Of a stretch of 5,397 bases of DNA, positions 1-4,895 are shown one piece after another. The stretch is from contig CADCPE010000281.1 of NCBI GenBank assembly GCA_902803275.1, positions 1 through 5,397 of the forward strand. Direction: 5' to 3'. The translations under genes were made by a program, and so were the position numbers. The notes below the pieces were generated by a model. It worked only from the letters and a program-made list of their open reading frames with translations. It had not been told where the DNA came from and ran no database searches. Each line of letters opens with the position of its first letter. Within the stretch, counting starts at the first letter, position 1. Source of the DNA: an uncultured Erysipelotrichaceae bacterium. GTDB taxonomy: Bacteria > Bacillota_I > Bacilli_A > Erysipelotrichales > Erysipelotrichaceae.

Positions 1-1101
1 CATAGATGCGGCAGCTGTGCCCTGATGCCTGTTTCCTACAGCGAACAGTTAAGGATCAAGAAACAGCTTCTTGAAGGAGCACTTTACAAGTATACCGGAG
101 AAGACATCGATGCAGGACAGATCGTCCCAAGTGATAAACAGCTTTTCTATCGCAACAAGTGCAATCTTCCGATCGTGGAGAAAGACGGCATACTGATCAA
201 CGCCCTATATGCCTCAGGTTCAAATCATCCGGTCTATATAAACCACTGTCTGATCCATGATCTGAAACTGGAAGAGATCAGGATCAAGGTCATGAAGGTC
301 CTAAATAAACACAAATACCATCAGTATGATCATCACCTTAAAACAGGTTTAAGACAGCTGATGATCAGAGGCTTTGATAAACAGTACCAGATGGTACTGA
401 TCAGCGGAAAGGATGTCATCGATGAGAAGACGATCGCCGATCTAAAAAAGATCGATTCTCTGATCAGCGTCTACCAGGGCATCAATACACACAGAAATCC
501 GGTAAACATGATGCCGGATGATCTTCATCTTCTCTATGGTGAAAAGAAGATCCAGTTGAAGCTGGGAAAATACAGGCTGAGTATAAGTCCTCAGGCCTTC
601 TTCCAGCTCAATCAGGATCAGGCGGAAAAGATCTATGAGGAAGTAAGAGATCTGATCGATGATGGCTGTGATACTGTCGTGGAGGCATATTGCGGCATTG
701 GTGCCATATCTCTTTATATCAGCGACAAGGCAAAGAAGATCATCGGCATCGAAATAGTTGAAAAGGCGATCCAGGATGCCAGAAAAAACGCAAAACAAAA
801 CAATATAGAAAACATCACTTTCATAACCGATGATGCGCCTAAAGCGATCAGAAGGATTCTGAAGCAGCAGGATATAGATGTTCTGGTCGTCGATCCGCCA
901 AGGACCGGTCTTGATGATGAACTTTTGTTGAGCATCATGAAGTCGAAGATCAGAAAGATAATCTATGTTTCATGCAACCCGGCAACACTGGCCAAGAATC
1001 TTGATGTGCTCACAAATAAATACCGGATCGAAATGATCAAAGGTTATGACATGTTTCCGCATACCCCGCATGTGGAGACTGTCTGCTGTCTGCGGCGTTG
1101 A
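1..1101 (+). CDS. rlmD: 23S rRNA (uracil-C5)-methyltransferase, RlmD/RumA family, 5'-truncated by the window edge
   Basis: This enzyme uses S-adenosylmethionine to methylate C5 of a uridine in 23S rRNA. The first ATG (base 25) is not the true start: bases 1-24 read in frame as HRCGSCAL, and CGSC fits the CGxC part of the family's [4Fe-4S] site. A further likely cluster Cys lies at 247-249 (HCLIHD). The first Cys and any N-terminal TRAM domain lie outside the window. Visible family motifs are FFQLN near 595-610, the SAM-binding YCGIG near 688-702, DPPRTG at 892-909, SCNP with the catalytic Cys at 973-975, and DMFPHTPHVE with the likely general-base Glu at 1075-1077. The C-terminus is complete (TGA at 1099). 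Gram-positive genomes often carry several paralogues (RlmD or RlmCD type), so the family is firm but the target uridine and symbol are less so. GATC is unusually dense in this gene. Confidence 0.93.
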   Translation, partial: HRCGSCALMPVSYSEQLRIKKQLLEGALYKYTGEDIDAGQIVPSDKQLFYRNKCNLPIVEKDGILINALYASGSNHPVYINHCLIHDLKLEEIRIKVMKVLNKHKYHQYDHHLKTGLRQLMIRGFDKQYQMVLISGKDVIDEKTIADLKKIDSLISVYQGINTHRNPVNMMPDDLHLLYGEKKIQLKLGKYRLSISPQAFFQLNQDQAEKIYEEVRDLIDDGCDTVVEAYCGIGAISLYISDKAKKIIGIEIVEKAIQDARKNAKQNNIENITFITDDAPKAIRRILKQQDIDVLVVDPPRTGLDDELLLSIMKSKIRKIIYVSCNPATLAKNLDVLTNKYRIEMIKGYDMFPHTPHVETVCCLRR

Positions 1102-1137
1102 AAAGAGTTTTAGCAACATCAAACGGATTATTAGATT

Positions 1138-1902
1138 ATGAATTATTTCGTTGAAGGGATACAGGGAAGCGGAAAGAGCACACTGGTCAGAAGACTGTCT
1201 GAGAAACATCCCGAATGTAGAACAATTATGGAGGGAGATTATTCCCCGATCGAACTGGCCTGGTGTGGACGGATGAGCGACGTTCAGTATTCACAAGTAC
1301 TGGAACGATGGAACGATCTTAAAGACCAGATCTGCAGCAAATCGCATAAGGAAGGGGACTGCTGGATCGTCTGTTATACCCAAATAAAGAGTGAAGACCG
1401 TGAGTTCTATCGGCAGCTGGAGAACTACGAGATCTACAGCGGAAGGACGACATTTGAAGAATATAGAGATATCGTGCTGACAAGATATCAGAACTGGCAC
1501 GAAGACAACAACATCTTTGAATGTTCACTGTTTCAGAACGCCGTGGAAGATATGATCCTTTTCAGGGATATGCCAGATGACGCCATCCTTGATTTCTATA
1601 AAGAAGTATGGTCCGCCCTTAAGGATAAGGAATACGAGATCTATTACATCGAGTCACCTGATATCAGGAAAAACCTGGATGCAGTCAGAAGGGAACGGGT
1701 GGATAAAGACGGGAAGGAAATATGGTTTGACATGCTGATGGAATATTTCAACAGTTCACCATACGCAAAGAAGCGCTCTATGAACCGGTATGAAGACCTT
1801 TTGATGCACCTTCAACATAGACAGGCATTGGAACTTCAGATATGCCGAAAGATATTTAAAGAGAAGGTCACTGTAATTGAGTCCAAAGCATACGATCTGT
1901 GA
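1138..1902 (+). CDS. P-loop NTPase, nucleotide/nucleoside-kinase-like, function unknown
   Basis: A soluble 254-residue protein with a textbook Walker A motif at the extreme N-terminus (GIQGSGKST, residues 7-15). This placement fixes the start at 1138, although the upstream site is poor: only a GGA at 1125-1127 and no clear Shine-Dalgarno. Other distinctive stretches are EGDYSPIELAWC (32-43), CYTQI (79-83), FECSLFQN (127-134) and a basic RRERVD segment (184-189) that sits where P-loop kinases place LID arginines. The FECS motif after a helical region recalls the catalytic ERS-type motif of deoxynucleoside kinases. I see no Walker B typical of AAA ATPases, no membrane segment and no partner domain. 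From this I infer a small-molecule kinase-like fold; the substrate is unknown. It starts 36 bases after the methyltransferase stop and may be cotranscribed. I recall similar proteins in gut clostridia, usually left as hypothetical or loosely called AAA ATPase. Confidence 0.85.
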   Translation: MNYFVEGIQGSGKSTLVRRLSEKHPECRTIMEGDYSPIELAWCGRMSDVQYSQVLERWNDLKDQICSKSHKEGDCWIVCYTQIKSEDREFYRQLENYEIYSGRTTFEEYRDIVLTRYQNWHEDNNIFECSLFQNAVEDMILFRDMPDDAILDFYKEVWSALKDKEYEIYYIESPDIRKNLDAVRRERVDKDGKEIWFDMLMEYFNSSPYAKKRSMNRYEDLLMHLQHRQALELQICRKIFKEKVTVIESKAYDL

Positions 1903-1911
1903 GATTTAAAC

Positions 1912-1930
1912 AGCTGAAAAAGGGTCAGCT
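1912..1930 (+). other. Small hairpin upstream of the membrane-protein gene
   Basis: AGCTGA (1912-1917) and TCAGCT (1925-1930) are perfect inverted repeats around a 7-base purine loop. The hairpin lies between the P-loop gene stop and the ribosome binding site (AGGA at 1934-1937) of the next gene. No T-run follows, so it is not an intrinsic terminator. It could influence initiation or mRNA processing, or be chance. Confidence 0.3.
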
Positions 1931-1933
1931 AAT

Positions 1934-1951
1934 AGGAACGGAATGATATGA
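1934..1951 (+). promoter_or_regulatory. Ribosome binding site with a two-codon overlapping mini-ORF at the start
   Basis: AGGA (1934-1937) lies 10 bases before the ATG at 1948. Another ATG at 1943 is better spaced (5 bases) and opens ATG-ATA-TGA, whose stop overlaps the real start codon (shared ATGA at 1948-1951). The same ATGATATGAG string occurs at the start of the GGDEF gene. The 1948 frame is the only long one, so it is the gene start; the mini-ORF may be incidental or may feed ribosomes by termination-reinitiation. Confidence 0.4.
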
Positions 1952-2271
1952 GCGATAACATCTGGTTTTCTGCCTTCAGGATCTTATTTGTGCTGCTGGG
2001 AACAGTCTTCTTTAAAATTGGCTGGCAGATCTATAAAAATCAGAGAACAGATCTCATCATAAGTTACCATTCAGATAAGGTAAGCGAAGAGAATAAACAA
2101 ACGTATTGCACGCTCTTTGCGATCGGGCTGTTCATCATGGGAGCTGGCTTTTTGTTTTCTGCAATAGGTACGGCTTTTAACCATTCTGCATTCGTCTTTA
2201 TCCCGATGGCATTCGGATTGATGATTGGAACAATACTGCTTGCTGCAACAGTAATTAAGTACAACCGTTAA
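1948..2271 (+). CDS. Small three-helix membrane protein, DUF3784-like
   Basis: A 107-residue hydrophobic protein. Three membrane segments are visible at about residues 6-28, 54-76 and 80-103, with a polar stretch at 29-53 between the first two. That stretch contains LIISYHSDKVSEENKQTYC, which resembles the 'LI-GYN---EEEK--YD' signature of DUF3784 proteins, small membrane proteins of unknown function that are common in Bacillota. The assignment is by remembered pattern, not by a search. There is no signal-peptidase site and no catalytic motif. It sits 45 bases after the P-loop gene and 26 bases before the nucleoside phosphorylase gene, consistent with an operon, but nothing in the protein ties it to nucleotide metabolism. 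The start is supported by an AGGA 10 bases upstream. Confidence 0.8.
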   Translation: MSDNIWFSAFRILFVLLGTVFFKIGWQIYKNQRTDLIISYHSDKVSEENKQTYCTLFAIGLFIMGAGFLFSAIGTAFNHSAFVFIPMAFGLMIGTILLAATVIKYNR

Positions 2272-2297
2272 TATAGAGAAAAAAGAAGGAGTGTTTT

Positions 2298-3062
2298 ATG
2301 ATAATAGATTCATATGATGACAGATCACCGGCCAAGATCAATGTCAAGAAGAATGAAAACGCTGTTAAGGTAGATGCGGTCATCTATACCTTCTCTCAAG
2401 AAATAGAGAAGTATGTGACGGAGAATTATAACTGTGAAAAGATCGGTGAATACAAGATGGCCAGCGGAGCTCACTTTGCCTACATCTTTGATCACAACGG
2501 AAACAGATTTGGTTTCTACAAAACCTGGGTCGGCGCACCTGCTTGCGTGGCTCCGATTGAAGAACTGACCACCGTTATGGAAACAGACAGGTTTATACAT
2601 TTCGGAGGTGCGGGCTGCCTTGATAAGGACATTGCCAGAGGCAAGGTCATGATACCGACGGATGCCTACAGGGATGAAGGCACATCCTATCACTATGCGC
2701 CCGCCTCAGACTACATCAGGATCAAAAACTGGAAAATAGTCAGAGACTTCATGGAAAAGAAGAAGATACCATATGTCCTGGGCAAGACCTGGACAACGGA
2801 TGCCTTCTACAGAGAGACTCTTAACGGTTTTGAAAAGCACAAGGCGGATGGCTGCATATCAGTGGAAATGGAAGGATCTGCAGTACAGGCTGTATGTGAT
2901 TTCAGAGGATATGAAGTATATATGTTTTTCACAGGCGGAGATCTGCTGGATGCACCTGAATGGACGATGAGAAAAGAGAAAGGGCAGATAAAGCACACAC
3001 AGCATGACCCGGGACACTTTGAAATTGCGCTGGGACTTGCGGAATATGTAGTGAATCTGTAG
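2298..3062 (+). CDS. Nucleoside phosphorylase family protein (PNP/uridine phosphorylase superfamily)
   Basis: Members of this superfamily cleave the N-glycosidic bond of a nucleoside, usually with phosphate, in salvage. The 254-residue protein shows the fold's markers in order: GGAGCLDKDIARGKVMIP (residues 103-120, glycine-rich phosphate/ribose region), RDEGTSYHYAP (125-135, like the R-EGTS-HY motif of uridine phosphorylase-type enzymes), GKTWTTDAFYRET (162-174), SVEMEGSA (188-195, the ribose-binding EME) and TGGDLLDAPEW (212-222), whose Asp215 sits where many members have the base-contacting Asp. The N-terminal 25 or so residues are polar and look like an extension. Substrate (purine or pyrimidine) cannot be decided from sequence alone. 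The start is well supported: AGAAGGAG at 2284-2291, 6 bases before the ATG. It is probably the last gene of the upstream cluster, since a weak terminator-like hairpin overlaps its stop codon. Confidence 0.9.
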   Translation: MIIDSYDDRSPAKINVKKNENAVKVDAVIYTFSQEIEKYVTENYNCEKIGEYKMASGAHFAYIFDHNGNRFGFYKTWVGAPACVAPIEELTTVMETDRFIHFGGAGCLDKDIARGKVMIPTDAYRDEGTSYHYAPASDYIRIKNWKIVRDFMEKKKIPYVLGKTWTTDAFYRETLNGFEKHKADGCISVEMEGSAVQAVCDFRGYEVYMFFTGGDLLDAPEWTMRKEKGQIKHTQHDPGHFEIALGLAEYVVNL

Positions 3063-3080
3063 TATTGCTTACTGCTTTTT
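3059..3080 (+). terminator. Weak intrinsic terminator candidate after the nucleoside phosphorylase gene
   Basis: GTAGTA (3059-3064) can pair with TACTGC (3070-3075) as a 6-bp stem with one G-U pair and a 5-base loop, directly followed by TTTTT (3076-3080). The stem overlaps the TAG stop codon. It is short and AT-rich, so termination would be partial at best. Confidence 0.35.
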
Positions 3081-3143
3081 AGTCTATTTCTTACAAAAAG
3101 CCGGATTAGGAAACGATCCTGGGATCTCTATGATCTGACATGG

Positions 3144-3172
3144 CTTATGTTTATTGCGTGGCATGATAGAAT
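3144..3172 (+). promoter_or_regulatory. Candidate extended -10 promoter for the diguanylate cyclase gene
   Basis: TGaTAGAAT at 3164-3172 combines an extended TG element with a -10 box matching TATAAT at five of six bases. The -35 position 17 bases upstream (CTTATG, 3144-3149) is poor, as is common for extended -10 promoters. Transcription would start near 3179, giving a leader of about 30 bases. That leader holds an A-tract (3173-3179) and T-tract (3188-3193) that can pair weakly just before the AGGAG at 3196-3200. The 148-base gap and the terminator-like hairpin upstream both support a separate transcription unit here. Confidence 0.4.
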
Positions 3173-3195
3173 AAAAAAAGATAAATATTTTTTGC

Positions 3196-3214
3196 AGGAG
3201 AATTCATGATATGA
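3196..3214 (+). promoter_or_regulatory. Ribosome binding site with a second two-codon overlapping mini-ORF
   Basis: AGGAG (3196-3200) is followed after 5 bases by ATG-ATA-TGA (3206-3214), whose stop overlaps the true start ATG at 3211. This repeats the ATGATATGAG arrangement seen at 1943-1952. The real start lies 10 bases from the AGGAG, slightly long, while the mini-ORF start is nearer the usual spacing. The 3211 ATG is chosen because it opens the long frame. Confidence 0.45.
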
Positions 3215-4329
3215 GTAACAGGATGGCACCGGAAAAAAGAAAACGCGTTCTAATGGGAATGTACGGTTCTTCTCAGGGTATTTCTACGCTGGCCTTAATA
3301 ATTGTGGCTGCTTTTGAGATTATGATGCTGGGATATACGGCAATAAACGCCGAATTGTACGGGCCGTTTCTGTTGAAATACCGCCTCTTTTACCTTTCCC
3401 TTCTGGCCGTAGCTGTCATATATATCGTTCTCAACGAGTTTGTGAAGAAGGATATTGAACACAGATATACACTGCTTGGCGCTGCTAATCTTTTCTGTGC
3501 GATCTTCTTTTTTGCCTGGGCTCTTTCCATCACATATTCTGACTCTCTTGTGACGGGCATAGCCGATCCTGCAGTATTTATGACGTTTTCCATGGTCGTC
3601 CCGCTCAGCTTTACGATGCTTCCGGCAGTCTATGCAGTAATCGTTATCCTGGCCGATGGCCTCATGCTGTATCTCATCATATCTGTAACGGGTGTTGCCG
3701 CAACGCTGATCAATGTCGTTATCTTTTTCGTTTTCCAGTTTGTGCTGGGCATCAGTTTCCTGCGCCTCAAGATGAACCTTTCAGAACGCATCGTGCAGGA
3801 AGAGGAAAATGCGAGGATCGACGTAATGACCGATCTTCCTAACAGACGCATATATGAGGAAGACCTGAACAGGCTGAAGAAAGAAGCTTTGCCTGACGAT
3901 CTGCATTATGTGGTCATCGACATCAACGGCTTAAAGAATGTGAATGACAGCTTTGGCCATGAGACCGGTGACAGATTGATAATCGGAGCTGCCCGCTGCA
4001 TTGAGAAATGTTTTAAAAACTGGGGCAGACAATACAGGATCGGTGGAGACGAGTTTGTGCTTCTGCTCTCCGCAGGAAAAGAGAAGGTTGACCAGCTGAT
4101 CGATGAGTTCAAGAAAGCCACAGAGGAATGGACAAAAGAAAACGGGATCTCGCTTACTACTTCTTGCGGTGCTGCCGGTTCCTGCGAGTATCCGGAATAC
4201 GGAATAATAGAACTCGCCAGAGTAGCGGACGAGAGGATGTATGAAGAAAAGGAAAGGTATTATAAGTCGATCGGCATAGAGAGGCGAAGATACCGGGCAA
4301 AAACCGGAGATAATGAAAAAACTGAATGA
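3211..4329 (+). CDS. Membrane-anchored diguanylate cyclase (GGDEF domain)
   Basis: This protein should make cyclic di-GMP from two GTP at the inner face of the membrane. The 372 residues comprise a short basic N-terminus, about six membrane helices (roughly 24-44, 56-76, 86-106, 120-138, 140-158, 162-184), a linker helix (185-203) and a C-terminal GGDEF domain (about 204-350). The domain opens with DVMTDLPNRR (the D-LT-L-NR motif). It carries the metal-binding Asp237 in DINGLKNVND, then FGHETGD, the intact signature RIGGDEF with GGDEF at 278-282, and ADERMYEEK (339-347). All catalytic signature residues look intact, so activity is expected. The inhibitory I-site RxxD is missing: the four residues at that position are KNWG. 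No EAL, HD-GYP or PAS domain is present. The membrane half is not a family I can name and presumably senses a signal. An apparent own promoter and terminator suggest a monocistronic unit. Confidence 0.95.
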   Translation: MSNRMAPEKRKRVLMGMYGSSQGISTLALIIVAAFEIMMLGYTAINAELYGPFLLKYRLFYLSLLAVAVIYIVLNEFVKKDIEHRYTLLGAANLFCAIFFFAWALSITYSDSLVTGIADPAVFMTFSMVVPLSFTMLPAVYAVIVILADGLMLYLIISVTGVAATLINVVIFFVFQFVLGISFLRLKMNLSERIVQEEENARIDVMTDLPNRRIYEEDLNRLKKEALPDDLHYVVIDINGLKNVNDSFGHETGDRLIIGAARCIEKCFKNWGRQYRIGGDEFVLLLSAGKEKVDQLIDEFKKATEEWTKENGISLTTSCGAAGSCEYPEYGIIELARVADERMYEEKERYYKSIGIERRRYRAKTGDNEKTE

Positions 4330-4427
4330 TCCTTCGTTGAATTAGAACCATCTTTAACTTTGCTGCAGCAGAAGACATGGCGAAGGCGTGTCTTTTATAT
4401 CGCATCATATAAAGCAGGGATCATTCA
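4323..4427. repeat. Long-range inverted repeat enclosing the intergenic region
   Basis: TGAATGATCC (4323-4332) is the exact reverse complement of GGATCATTCA (4418-4427). Two more pairs inward (one G-U) extend the stem to 12. The left arm covers the last codon and stop of the GGDEF gene. The enclosed 80 or so bases hold a perfect palindrome TGCTGCAGCA (4361-4370), the terminator hairpin, and an alternative TTTATAT/ATATAAA hairpin (4394-4400 with 4407-4413) that shares bases with the terminator T-run. Confidence 0.5.
4370..4400 (+). terminator. Intrinsic terminator after the diguanylate cyclase gene
   Basis: AGAAGACATG (4370-4379) pairs with CGTGTCTTTT (4387-4396) in a 10-bp stem including two G-U pairs, around a 7-base loop. 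The run TCTTTTAT forms the 3' side and tail. An A-rich left arm and T-rich tail are the usual form of a Rho-independent terminator. It lies about 40 bases after the stop codon. On the opposite strand the tail is weaker, so it probably works mainly in the + direction. Confidence 0.65.
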
Positions 4428-4457
4428 ACAGGAAAATTGTTATAAGGCGAAAAGAAT

Positions 4458-4895
4458 ATGAAAGCAGAAGAATTATGGAACAGATCGGGGCTGAGAGGAT
4501 ATCATGAATGCTGGGCATTTGGCGGTGCTCCTGATAAACTGGCCGATCTTGTTGCAAGAGGAATAAAGACAGCGACCTGTTCGGCTTATGCGTTCTATGA
4601 AACAGGAGAAGAAAAACTGCCGGAAGTCGGAGATTACAGTGTAATAACCGATTCAAAAGACAATGCGGTATGCATCATCAGGACCACAAAAGTCTATATC
4701 AGCGAATTTAATAAAGTAACAGCAGAACACGCCTATAAGGAAGGTGAAGGAGACAGGTCACTGGAATACTGGAGAAAAGTCCATGAGGAGTTCTTCACTG
4801 AGGAACTTGAGAGCATCGATCAGAAGTTCAATGAAGATATCAAACTGGTGTGCGAAGAATTCGAGCTGGTGCTGACTGCCAAAGATATAAAATGA
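4458..4895 (+). CDS. ASCH domain-containing protein
   Basis: A 145-residue stand-alone ASCH protein of usual length for the family, a beta-barrel fold related to PUA domains. The signature is clear: CWAFGGAPDKLADLVARGIKTATCSAY (residues 18-44), LPEVGDYSVITD (54-65), CIIRTTKV (72-79), FNKVTAEHAYKEGEGDRSLEYWRKVHEEFF (84-113). ASCH proteins were first proposed to bind RNA. E. coli YqfB, a small ASCH protein, hydrolyses N4-acetylcytidine and related amides using a Lys-x-x-Thr pair plus Glu; Lys37 and Thr40 here have that spacing, and Glu95 or Glu97 could be the acid. Whether this subfamily shares that activity is inference. The start ATG has an imperfect AAGGCG (4444-4449) 8 bases upstream. Its TGA overlaps the next gene's ATG, so the two are probably translated together. 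Confidence 0.92.
   Translation: MKAEELWNRSGLRGYHECWAFGGAPDKLADLVARGIKTATCSAYAFYETGEEKLPEVGDYSVITDSKDNAVCIIRTTKVYISEFNKVTAEHAYKEGEGDRSLEYWRKVHEEFFTEELESIDQKFNEDIKLVCEEFELVLTAKDIK

Noticed and set aside
442..798. Open frame of 118 codons on the - strand inside the methyltransferase gene
   Set aside because: It lies opposite a gene with complete catalytic motifs, has no ribosome binding site and no recognisable protein pattern.
1098..1133. TTGAAA as a -35 box for the P-loop gene
   Set aside because: No -10-like hexamer occurs at 16-18 bases downstream; the nearest AT-rich hexamer is about 24 bases away.
2325..2693. Open frame of 122 codons on the - strand inside the nucleoside phosphorylase gene
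   Set aside because: It is antisense to well-supported motifs, and the product is low-quality and Cys/Ser-rich with no family features.
3093..3135. Short repeats around GGAT/ATCC after the nucleoside phosphorylase gene, considered as a riboswitch or terminator
   Set aside because: Stems are only 4 bp, overlap each other and lack a T-run; no riboswitch consensus is visible.
4408..4413. TATAAA as a -10 box for the ASCH gene
   Set aside because: The matching -35 position is GC-rich with no resemblance to TTGACA, and the bases form part of a hairpin; an ASCH promoter is likely but not located.
4405..4656. Open frame of 83 codons on the - strand over the ASCH gene start
   Set aside because: The translation is a typical antisense shadow rich in Leu, Ser and Arg, and it crosses the terminator region.
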